Assembly (NCBI GenBank): GCA_964629825.1
Contig: CAZVUW010000139.1
Coordinates: 1-5,929 of the forward strand
Reading direction: 5' to 3'
Source of the DNA: CAZVUW01 sp964629825
Lineage (GTDB): Bacteria > Actinomycetota > Nitriliruptoria > Euzebyales > Egibacteraceae
DNA length: 5,929 nucleotides
The first letter of the stretch is position 1; the number at the start of each line of letters is the position of its first letter. The notes below the pieces were generated by a model, which made no database searches, was not told the DNA's origin, and saw only the letters and a list, made by a program, of their open reading frames with translations. Below are positions 1-5,479 of the stretch, piece after piece. The position numbers and the translations under genes were made by a program.

Positions 1-206
1 AGGTCGCCTGGGGCAGCCAGATCCGCTCCTACGTCCTGCACCCCTACCAGATGGTGAAGGATCACCGCACGGGCTACGAGACCGGCAACACGTCCGCGGT
101 GCTGGACGGCGACATCGACCCGTTCATCCGCGCATTCCTGCAGTGGCGCGTCCGCGGCGGCGCCCCGGAGGAGGCGGCAGCGCTGGCCGGTGACGGCGAC
201 GCCTGA
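1..206 (+). CDS. prfB: Peptide chain release factor 2, C-terminal fragment (5' end outside window)
   Basis: This is the last 67 codons of RF2, read in the frame starting at base 3 and ending at TGA 204-206. RF2 recognises UGA and UAA stop codons in the ribosomal A site and triggers peptide release. The visible part contains the RF2-typical run IRSYVLHPYQMVKDHRTG, then YETGNTSAVLDGDIDPFI and RAFLQWR, which matches the conserved C-terminal end of domain 3. After this comes a short variable tail rich in Ala, Gly and acidic residues (VRGGAPEEAAALAGDGDA). The GGQ and SPF motifs and the programmed frameshift site found in many prfB genes lie upstream and cannot be judged here. Its position just before ftsE is typical of actinobacteria. 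Identification rests on recognised family sequence and is firm. Confidence 0.95.
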   Translation, partial: VAWGSQIRSYVLHPYQMVKDHRTGYETGNTSAVLDGDIDPFIRAFLQWRVRGGAPEEAAALAGDGDA

Positions 207-393
207 GAAGGGCGGGACGTCCGGCGGGGTGCTGTGCGATGGTGTCGGGTTGTTCGATGCGGGCGTTCCGGCACGGGCGTTCGATCGGACGGGGTGCACC
301 CGTCGTGGCGGGGGCGGCCGGTGTAGGCTCGTGGTTTGTCCCCCACCCGCGTGGTCGCCTTAGGACCGCGCATACCGGCAGGTCTTTGCAGCC
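207..393 (+). other. prfB-ftsE intergenic region with possible weak promoter
   Basis: This 187-base non-coding gap separates prfB from ftsE. It holds short direct repeats: GGGCGTTC at 261-268 and 275-282, and GTTCGAT at 252-258 and 279-285. A perfect inverted repeat at 288-304 is listed separately. TAGGCT at 324-329 and TAGGAC at 361-366 resemble actinobacterial -10 hexamers (TANNNT-like), but neither has a convincing TTGAC-type -35. The ftsE promoter, if it lies here, is therefore only a guess. The gap is long enough for ftsE to be transcribed independently of prfB. Confidence 0.4.
288..304 (+). repeat. Perfect inverted repeat; possible prfB terminator stem or operator
   Basis: GACGGG (288-293) and CCCGTC (299-304) form a 6-bp stem around the loop GTGCA. 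The centre also reads as the perfect 10-base palindrome GGGTGCACCC (292-301). A G-rich stretch follows rather than a T-run, so a classical intrinsic terminator is not supported. It could be a factor-assisted terminator stem behind prfB or a protein-binding palindrome ahead of ftsE. Function is not known. Confidence 0.4.
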
Positions 394-1080
394 GTGATCC
401 GACTCGACAACGTCACCAAGACCTACAAGGGCAGCGTGGTCGCGCTGTCCGACGTCACCCTTGAGATCAGCAAGGGCGAGTTCGTGTTCCTGGTCGGCTC
501 GTCCGGGTCGGGCAAGAGCACCTTCATCAAGCTGCTGCTCAAGGACGAGGACCCCGACCGCGGGGACATCCACGTGGCTGGCAAGCGCCTGAACGGGATG
601 AAGTCGTGGCGCGTGCCCGCCCTGCGGCGCGAGCTCGGCTGCGTCTTCCAGGACTTCAAGCTGCTCGAGTCGAAGACCGTGGCGGAGAACGTCGCGTTCG
701 CGCTCGAGGTGATCGGCAAGCCGCGTCACGTCATCGCCAAGACGGTTCCGGACGTGCTGAACCTGGTCGGGCTGGCTCACAAGCACGACGCCTACCCGCA
801 TGAGCTGTCGGGCGGTGAGCAGCAGCGCGTGTCGATCGCCCGCGCCTTCGTCAACCGCCCGCGCATCCTGCTGTGCGACGAGCCCACCGGGAACCTGGAC
901 CCGACGACCAGCGTCGGGATCATGAAGCTGCTTGACCGGATCAACCGCACCGGGACGACGGTTGTGATGGCGACCCACGACCAGCACATCGTGGACTCCA
1001 TGCGCCGGCGCGTGGTCGAGCTGGCCAACGGCGTCGTGGTCCGCGACCAGGTTCGAGGGGTCTACGGCTATGGGGCCTAG
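394..1080 (+). CDS. ftsE: Cell division ATP-binding protein FtsE
   Basis: FtsE is the cytoplasmic ABC ATPase of the FtsEX complex, which uses ATP hydrolysis to switch on cell-wall hydrolases outside the membrane rather than to transport a substrate. The 228-residue protein is full length for the family. Visible motifs in order are Walker A GSSGSGKST (35-43), Q-loop Gln86 in VFQDFKLL, ABC signature LSGGEQQRV (138-146), Walker B ILLCDEP (158-164) with catalytic Glu163, D-loop GNLD (166-169) and H-loop His195 in ATHD. All key residues are present. The start is GTG at 394, which gives the usual FtsE N-terminus (M)IRLDNVTKTY. Upstream there is only a weak Shine-Dalgarno-like AGG at 380-382. The C-terminus overlaps ftsX by 11 bases, implying translational coupling and stoichiometric production with its membrane partner. 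LolD-like and MacB-like ATPases are related, but the FtsX neighbour settles the identity. Confidence 0.97.
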   Translation: MIRLDNVTKTYKGSVVALSDVTLEISKGEFVFLVGSSGSGKSTFIKLLLKDEDPDRGDIHVAGKRLNGMKSWRVPALRRELGCVFQDFKLLESKTVAENVAFALEVIGKPRHVIAKTVPDVLNLVGLAHKHDAYPHELSGGEQQRVSIARAFVNRPRILLCDEPTGNLDPTTSVGIMKLLDRINRTGTTVVMATHDQHIVDSMRRRVVELANGVVVRDQVRGVYGYGA

Positions 1081-1948
1081 GTGGCGCTACCTGGCCAACG
1101 AGCTGGCGCTCGGCCTCAAGCGAAACCTCCTGATGACGGTCGCGACGGTGCTCACCGTGGCGGTCAGCCTGTCGCTGCTCGGCGTCGGCCTCCTCGTGGC
1201 CAAGCAGGTCAACATCGCCAGCGACCTGTTCTTCGCCCAGGTCGAGGTCTCGATCTTCCTGACCGAGGGCATCAGCGAGGCCCAGCGCGCGTCGCTCGAG
1301 AGCGACCTCACCGAGCACCCCGTGGTCGAGGAGGTCATCTACGAGTCCAAGGAAGACGCCTACGAGCACTTCACCGAGATCTTCGCCAACCAGCCGAGCC
1401 TGCTGGAGTCGGTGACGCCGGAGATCCTGCCGGCCTCGTTCCGCGTCAAGCTGACCGACCCCGAGCAGTTCGCCGTGGTCGAGTCGGCGTTCGCCAACTA
1501 CCCCGGCGTGGACGTCGTGTCGGACCAGCGCAACATCCTCGACCGGCTGTTCGCGATCCTGAACTACGTGCGCAACGCCGCCTATGCGATCGCCGTCATC
1601 CAGATCGTCGGGGCGGCGGCGCTGATCTTCAACACGATCCGCATGACCGCCTTCGCGCGCCGCGAGCAGACCGGGATCATGAAGCTGGTCGGCGCGACCA
1701 ACTGGTACATCCGCCTGCCCTTCGTGCTCGAGGGCGTGGTGGCCGCGCTGATCGGAGCGCTGCTGGCGAGCTTCGTCCTGCTGGCGGCGCTGGGTCCGCT
1801 GATGGACGGCGTGCGCGATCGGATCGTGTTCTTCCCGATCATCGGGACGACGCAGGTGTTCGAGGTCATGCCGCTGCTGTTCCTGGTCGCCATCGCGGTG
1901 GCTGCGATCTCCTCGTTCCTGTCGCTGCGCCGCTTCCTCGCGGTCTAG
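1070..1948 (+). CDS. ftsX: Cell division permease-like protein FtsX
   Basis: FtsX is the membrane half of FtsEX. It relays FtsE ATPase cycles to extracytoplasmic peptidoglycan hydrolases. The 292-residue protein shows the family topology: cytoplasmic N-terminus with basic residues, TM1 at about 21-44, a large extracellular domain at about 45-168, TM2 at about 172-190, TM3 at about 219-243 and TM4 at about 264-285. The cytoplasmic loop after TM2 carries the conserved segment ARREQTGIMKLVGATNWYIR (196-215) followed by LPFVLEG, which is diagnostic of FtsX. The extracellular domain includes the family-like VSIFL segment at 60-64 near its start. The ATG at 1070 lies inside the end of ftsE and is preceded by a good ribosome binding site, GAGGGG at 1055-1060, nine bases upstream. 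The next gene is a coiled-coil M23 peptidase, the likely extracellular partner of this domain. Confidence 0.96.
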   Translation: MGPRWRYLANELALGLKRNLLMTVATVLTVAVSLSLLGVGLLVAKQVNIASDLFFAQVEVSIFLTEGISEAQRASLESDLTEHPVVEEVIYESKEDAYEHFTEIFANQPSLLESVTPEILPASFRVKLTDPEQFAVVESAFANYPGVDVVSDQRNILDRLFAILNYVRNAAYAIAVIQIVGAAALIFNTIRMTAFARREQTGIMKLVGATNWYIRLPFVLEGVVAALIGALLASFVLLAALGPLMDGVRDRIVFFPIIGTTQVFEVMPLLFLVAIAVAAISSFLSLRRFLAV

Positions 1949-2033
1949 GAGCGTCCGCGCTCAAGGCGGGCCCTGTGGGATCCGATCCTTGGAGTCGTGC
2001 CTGTGCTCGCCTCCGAGCGTCCCCAGGTGCGAT

Positions 2034-2139
2034 CCGCTAGGGTGATCGAGGTCGCCCTCAGCGGGGTGCGGTCCGGAACCGGGACGGTGGAGCGAGCCGG
2101 AGCCAGCGGCTAGTTCCGCCGGACAGGTGCCTGGCCGGC
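2034..2139 (+). promoter_or_regulatory. Potential structured leader upstream of the M23 peptidase gene
   Basis: The 276-base gap between ftsX and the M23 gene (1949-2224) has no credible gene but strong pairing potential in its middle. CCGCT (2034-2038) plus AGGG (2039-2042) pairs with CCCT (2055-2058) and AGCGG (2060-2064), giving a 9-bp stem with one bulged C and a 12-base loop. GTCC/GGAC (2071-2074 with 2081-2084 vicinity) can form a smaller hairpin. GCCGG (2096-2100) can pair with CCGGC (2135-2139), enclosing a mini-hairpin AGCC-AGC-GGCT (2101-2111). TAGGGT at 2038-2043 also looks like a -10 hexamer, in conflict with a transcribed first hairpin. Actinobacterial wall-hydrolase genes often carry c-di-AMP (ydaO/yuaA) riboswitches, but I do not see the conserved ydaO core segments such as GTCAGCTAACC. 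No known riboswitch class is recognised, and high GC alone makes such stems common. Confidence 0.3.
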
Positions 2140-2217
2140 AGTTCTGACCGATGCTGCTACGTCGACTTCCCCCGGCTTGGCGCAGTCTTGTGCCGAGTTT
2201 GTCTCGCCGAACCCCCC

Positions 2218-2227
2218 AGGACGAATG
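2218..2227 (+). promoter_or_regulatory. Ribosome binding site and ATG start deciding the M23 gene's N-terminus
   Basis: AGGA (2218-2221) lies three bases before ATG 2225-2227, a closer spacing than usual. The open frame extends upstream to a TTG at 2177, but the added 16 residues look unlike a signal peptide and that TTG has no clear Shine-Dalgarno. Starting at 2225 puts a textbook export signal directly at the N-terminus, so I prefer it. Confidence 0.6.
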
Positions 2228-3550
2228 CCACAACCTCAAGGTCTCTTGCGAAGACTCCTGGCCGCGCTGTGCTGTGCAGCGCTGCTGGTTCCGGCGACGA
2301 CGGTCTTGGCCGCCGACCCGGACCCCGAGGGCAAGCTCCAGGAGGTCCGCCAGCAGCTCGAGAACGTCCGCAAGAGCCTCGCGGGCATCGACCAGCAGCG
2401 CGAAGTCACCGTCGGTGACATCCAGAAGATCGACGAGGAGATCGCGGTCCTCGACGGTCGCCTGGCCGAGCTGAACGCCGAGCTCGCCATGGCCGAGCAG
2501 GGCTTGGCCGAGGCCGAGCGGCAGCTGGCCGCCACCACCCAGCGCCTGGTCGAGACCCAGGAGAAGCTGAACCGGACCAACGACCGCCTTGAGCACGAGC
2601 GCGAGGTCTTCGCCGAGCGCACCCGGGCGTCGTTCATGTACGGCAACCCGGACGTGACGGTCGCGCTGGTCGACGCCCGCAGCATCGCGGACCTGTCGCG
2701 CGGCATCCGCTACGTCGAGCGCGTCCTGGAGTCCGACCGCGACCGCGTGACCCTGGTGGCGGGGCTCGCACGCGAGGTCAAGGCGGCCAAGGTCGAGCTC
2801 GGCATCCTGCAGGACAAGCACGCCGAGCAGCAGCGCGAGGCCGAGGAGGAGCGGGACCGCGTCGCCCGGCTCGTCGCCGCCGAGCAGGAGCTGAAGGACG
2901 CGGCCGAGGCCGAGCGCTTCAAGCGCCAGAGCGCCCTCGCCGCCCTCGAGGCCGACCGCGAGGCGCACCTCGCGATGGTCGCCCAGCTCGAGTCCGAGAG
3001 CGCGGCCATCGAGGAGGAGCTCCGCCGCCGCGCGGAGGAGCAGCGTCGCGCCGAGGAGGCCCGCCGGGCGGAGGAGGCGCGTCAGGCCGCCGCCGCGGCC
3101 GCCGCGGCCCAGGCCGCACAGTCGGGTGGCTCCGCGCCGGCCCCGCTGGCGGCGCCGCCGCCGTCGAGCGGCCAGCTCCAGCGGCCCTCGAACGGTCGGA
3201 TCACCAGCAACTACGGCTGGCGCATCCACCCGATCTTCGGCACCGGCCGGCTGCACTCCGGGACCGACTTCGGCGCCCCGTACGGCTCGCCGATCTACGC
3301 GGCCGACTCCGGCGTCGTGGTCAGCGCCAGCTTCCGGGGCGGCTACGGCAACACGATCATCATCGATCACGGCGGCGGGCTGACCACGCTCTACGCCCAC
3401 CAGTCCCGCTTCGCCGTCGGCGCGGGACAGCAGGTGGCACGCGGTCAGGTGATCGGCTACGTCGGCTCCACCGGCAACTCGACCGGGCCGCACCTCCACT
3501 TCGAGGTGCGCGTCAACGGCGGCACCCGCGACCCCATGGGCTACCTGTAG
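2225..3550 (+). CDS. Secreted coiled-coil M23 (LytM) family peptidoglycan peptidase, likely FtsEX partner
   Basis: This 441-residue protein is built like EnvC/PcsB/CwlO-type FtsEX effectors, but with an M23 domain at the end. Residues 1-29 form a signal peptide (twin Arg at 9-10, hydrophobic LLAALCCAALLV, likely cleavage after VLA). No proper lipobox is seen despite Cys16-Cys17. Residues about 35-135 form a long heptad-rich coiled coil. The segment around 136-170 (SFMYGNPD...DLSRGIRYVERVLESDRD) resembles the conserved block between the two coiled coils of EnvC/CwlO-like proteins. A second coiled coil, about 175-285, ends in RRAEEA repeats and a run of Ala. A Pro/Ser/Ala linker leads to the LytM domain at about 323-441. 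Zinc and catalytic residues are present: His344 and Asp348 in HSGTD, His392 in YAHQ, and His423/His425 in HLHFE. It is therefore predicted to be an active metallo-endopeptidase cutting peptide cross-links, unlike E. coli EnvC, which has lost zinc binding. Partnership with FtsX is inferred from gene order and architecture. Confidence 0.9.
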   Translation: MPQPQGLLRRLLAALCCAALLVPATTVLAADPDPEGKLQEVRQQLENVRKSLAGIDQQREVTVGDIQKIDEEIAVLDGRLAELNAELAMAEQGLAEAERQLAATTQRLVETQEKLNRTNDRLEHEREVFAERTRASFMYGNPDVTVALVDARSIADLSRGIRYVERVLESDRDRVTLVAGLAREVKAAKVELGILQDKHAEQQREAEEERDRVARLVAAEQELKDAAEAERFKRQSALAALEADREAHLAMVAQLESESAAIEEELRRRAEEQRRAEEARRAEEARQAAAAAAAAQAAQSGGSAPAPLAAPPPSSGQLQRPSNGRITSNYGWRIHPIFGTGRLHSGTDFGAPYGSPIYAADSGVVVSASFRGGYGNTIIIDHGGGLTTLYAHQSRFAVGAGQQVARGQVIGYVGSTGNSTGPHLHFEVRVNGGTRDPMGYL

Positions 3551-3598
3551 CCGGCCCGTGGGCCCGCGTGTGTCACCGGCTCATGGCAGGCTTTAGGC

Positions 3599-4870
3599 AT
3601 GCGCACTGACGAGCAGGCGGTCGAGGGGACCGAGGTTCCCGACCCCCACGGCGAGCAGTTCGCCGACGTCTCGCCTGCCACCGATCAGACGGAGGACTCG
3701 TCCCGAGGCTGGGCGCTGGCCGTCGGGATCCTGATCGGGCTGGTCCTCCTGGTCGGGATGGTCACGGCTGCCTACCAGCTGGGTGCCCGCTCCGCCGACA
3801 ACCCCACCGTGACGGCCGGGGGCTCTGACGGCGAGGTCGACCTCGGGACCCTAGAGGAGCTGCTCGAGCGCATCCGCGACGAGGCGGTCGATGCGCCCTC
3901 GGACCAGGTGCTCATCGAGGGCGCCATCGACGGGATGCTCGAGGCCCTCGGCGACGACTACGCGCTGTACTACGACGCCGAGGAGTTCGCGGAGTTCAAC
4001 CGCAGCCTCGACGGCAGCTTCTTCGGGGTGGGGCTCCTGCTCGAGGAGTCTCCCGAGGGCGCGACCGTCGTGCGCGCGCTCCCGGACACCCCGGCCGAGG
4101 CTGCGGGCATCGAGGTCGGCGAGATCATCGTCAGCGTTGACGGCGAGGACGTGCGCGAGGTGCCCCTGACCACCGTGGTCGACATGGTGACCGGACCCGA
4201 GGGAACGCCCGTCGTACTCGGACTCGAGGGCGGCTCCGCGGGGCCCCGCGAGGTCGAGCTGGTTCGTGCCGAGATAGCCGTGCCCACCGTCGCGTCGCAG
4301 CTCCTGGACGACGGCTCCGGGCTGGTCCATCTGCTCACCTTCAGCGAGAGGTCGGCGGAGCAGGTGACGCAGGAGATCGAGAGCCTCATCGACCAGGGTG
4401 CCGAGGGCATCATCCTCGACCTGCGCGGCAACCCGGGCGGCCTGCTGAGCGAGGCCGTCGAGGTCGCCGGCGTGTTCGTCGCCGACGAGCTGATCGTCAC
4501 CGTGCGCGAGGCCAACGGCCAGACCCGACGGCTGACCGCGGACGGTCAGGCGCTGACCGACCTGCCGCTGGTCGTGCTGGTCGACGAGGGCTCCGCCAGC
4601 GCCAGCGAGATCGTGGCGGCGGCCATGCAGGACCTCGGGCGGGCCGAGGTCGTGGGCGAGACCACGTTCGGCAAGGGCACCGTGCAGACGGTCCGCCCGC
4701 TGTCCGAGGGCGGGGTCAAGTTCACCACCGCGATCTACCTGACCCCGTCGGGCGATTCGATCGAAGGCGTCGGCGTCAAGCCGGACGTCACCGTCAGCGG
4801 CGAGGAGGAGCAGGTCGCCGCGGCCCAGGAGGCGCTGGCCCGGACCATCGCGCGGACCTCCGACCGCTGA
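3599..4870 (+). CDS. S41 family carboxy-terminal processing protease with PDZ domain, membrane-anchored
   Basis: This is a serine protease of the CTP/Prc/CtpA family, which cleaves envelope proteins from or near their C-terminus. The 423-residue protein has an acidic N-terminal tail (1-35), a single membrane anchor at about 38-59 (WALAVGILIGLVLLVGMVTA) with the rest predicted outside, and a helical stretch at about 80-135. A PDZ domain at about 141-225 contains FFGVGLLL and PAEAAGIEVGEIIVSVDG. The S41 catalytic domain covers about 230-420. The Ser-Lys dyad is intact: Ser334 in GSASASEI and Lys359 in TFGKGTVQ, 25 residues apart as in E. coli Prc (Ser452/Lys477), with Asp345 matching Prc Asp463. 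The start ATG 3599 has GGCAGG eight bases upstream. It begins 48 bases after the M23 gene and is probably co-transcribed with it. An S41 protease between ftsX and smpB is known in Streptomyces. The substrate is not known; the neighbouring M23 hydrolase is a candidate by analogy. Confidence 0.93.
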   Translation: MRTDEQAVEGTEVPDPHGEQFADVSPATDQTEDSSRGWALAVGILIGLVLLVGMVTAAYQLGARSADNPTVTAGGSDGEVDLGTLEELLERIRDEAVDAPSDQVLIEGAIDGMLEALGDDYALYYDAEEFAEFNRSLDGSFFGVGLLLEESPEGATVVRALPDTPAEAAGIEVGEIIVSVDGEDVREVPLTTVVDMVTGPEGTPVVLGLEGGSAGPREVELVRAEIAVPTVASQLLDDGSGLVHLLTFSERSAEQVTQEIESLIDQGAEGIILDLRGNPGGLLSEAVEVAGVFVADELIVTVREANGQTRRLTADGQALTDLPLVVLVDEGSASASEIVAAAMQDLGRAEVVGETTFGKGTVQTVRPLSEGGVKFTTAIYLTPSGDSIEGVGVKPDVTVSGEEEQVAAAQEALARTIARTSDR

Positions 4871-4900
4871 TCCGGCTACCGCCTCGGCGGCTCGGGCCGC

Positions 4901-4906
4901 TAGCGT
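4901..4906 (+). promoter_or_regulatory. Possible -10 hexamer giving a leaderless smpB transcript
   Basis: TAGCGT ends nine bases before the smpB ATG at 4916. Transcription from such a -10 would start at about 4913-4916, at or just before the start codon. No Shine-Dalgarno sequence is visible between the preceding stop codon and this ATG, which agrees with leaderless translation, common in actinobacteria. No -35 element is evident, so this remains a suggestion. Confidence 0.3.
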
Positions 4907-4915
4907 TGCTCTGCT

Positions 4916-5395
4916 ATGGCTCGCAAGAAGACCGCTGAAGATCGCGACGTGATCGCCGTCAACCGCCGTGCCCGCCACGACTACGACATCGGCGAGACGT
5001 TCGAGGCCGGCCTCGTGCTCACCGGCACGGAGGTGAAGTCGCTGCGCGCCGGCAAGGCGTCGCTCGCCGAGGCCTTCGCAACGGTGCGCGACGGCGAGGC
5101 CTGGCTGGTCCAGGCCAACATCCCGGAGTACGACTTCGGCAACCGGGCGAACCACGACCCGACCCGCATGCGCAAGCTGCTGCTGCACCGCCGCGAGATC
5201 GAGACGATGGAGCGCTTCATCCGCGAGCGCGGACGGACCCTGGTGCCGTTGAAGCTGTACTGGCGCGACGGCCGCGTGAAGCTCGAGGTGGGGCTCGGAA
5301 CAGGCAAGGCCCAGCACGACAAGCGCGCAGACCTCGCCGAGCGCGACGCGCGCCGCCAGATCGACCGCGCCCTGCGGGAGCGCCAGAAGCGCTGA
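4916..5395 (+). CDS. smpB: SsrA-binding protein SmpB
   Basis: SmpB binds the tRNA-like domain of tmRNA, brings it to ribosomes stalled without a stop codon, and mimics the missing codon-anticodon interaction with its C-terminal tail. The 159-residue length is normal. Family signatures are NRRARHDYDI (16-25), GLVLTGTEVKSLRAGKASL (32-50), DPTRMRKLLLHRREI (81-95), TLVPLKLYWRDGRVKLEVGLG (108-128), and HDKRADLAERDARR (134-147) leading into the basic tail RALRERQKR. One small departure is GKAQHDKR, where E. coli has GKKQHDKR: the second Lys of the usual GKK is Ala132. The gene starts 45 bases after the S41 protease stop and sits 84 bases before mature tmRNA, so protein and RNA partners are adjacent. 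A leaderless promoter may serve it. Identification is firm. Confidence 0.97.
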   Translation: MARKKTAEDRDVIAVNRRARHDYDIGETFEAGLVLTGTEVKSLRAGKASLAEAFATVRDGEAWLVQANIPEYDFGNRANHDPTRMRKLLLHRREIETMERFIRERGRTLVPLKLYWRDGRVKLEVGLGTGKAQHDKRADLAERDARRQIDRALRERQKR

Positions 5396-5409
5396 TCAGG
5401 GCCCGCCGC

Positions 5410-5415
5410 TAGAAT
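5410..5415 (+). promoter_or_regulatory. ssrA: Probable -10 element of the ssrA promoter
   Basis: TAGAAT, close to the TATAAT consensus, stands 15 bases after the smpB stop. It predicts a transcript start near 5421-5423 and a 5' leader of roughly 57-59 bases before the mature tmRNA end at 5480, to be removed by RNase P. No clear -35 hexamer is visible 16-18 bases upstream, where the sequence is still the end of smpB. Confidence 0.45.
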
Positions 5416-5422
5416 CGGGGGT

Positions 5423-5443
5423 GCGATCGCGAGCAGCGATCGC
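5423..5443 (+). repeat. Twin GCGATCGC palindromes forming a perfect hairpin ahead of ssrA
   Basis: Two identical copies of the 8-base palindrome GCGATCGC (5423-5430 and 5436-5443) are separated by GAGCA. Because each copy is self-complementary, they form both a direct and an inverted repeat and can fold into an 8-bp hairpin with a 5-base loop. It lies right at or just after the predicted ssrA transcript start. It may be the first structure of pre-tmRNA, a terminator stem for smpB (though no T-run follows), or a protein-binding site. Confidence 0.5.
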
Positions 5444-5479
5444 TGTGCTCCTTGCCAACTCCATCTGCGATGTTCACCA

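Noticed and set aside
1081..2040. Plus-strand open frame of about 319 codons overlapping ftsX
   Set aside because: It is in a different frame from the unmistakable ftsX product and is Arg/Gly/Pro-rich, as expected of an out-of-frame GC-rich shadow.
2034..2139. c-di-AMP (ydaO/yuaA) riboswitch upstream of a wall hydrolase
   Set aside because: Gene context fits, but the strongly conserved core segments of that class are not present, so only an unclassified structured leader is reported.
2177..2224. TTG start giving a 16-residue longer M23 protein
   Set aside because: The extension has no signal-peptide character or clear ribosome binding site, while ATG 2225 directly begins a typical export signal.
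1961..3499. Long minus-strand open frame of about 512 codons
   Set aside because: It is antisense to the M23 gene. High GC removes stop codons from shadow frames, and the product has low-complexity composition with no recognisable domain.
3549..3581. Inverted repeat AGCCGG/CCGGCT between the M23 and S41 genes as a terminator
   Set aside because: The stem is only 6 bp with a long 21-base loop and no T-run. The 48-base spacing fits co-transcription better.
3851..5317. Long minus-strand open frame of about 488 codons
   Set aside because: It runs antisense across two clear genes (S41 protease and smpB), spans their gap and shows no known motif.
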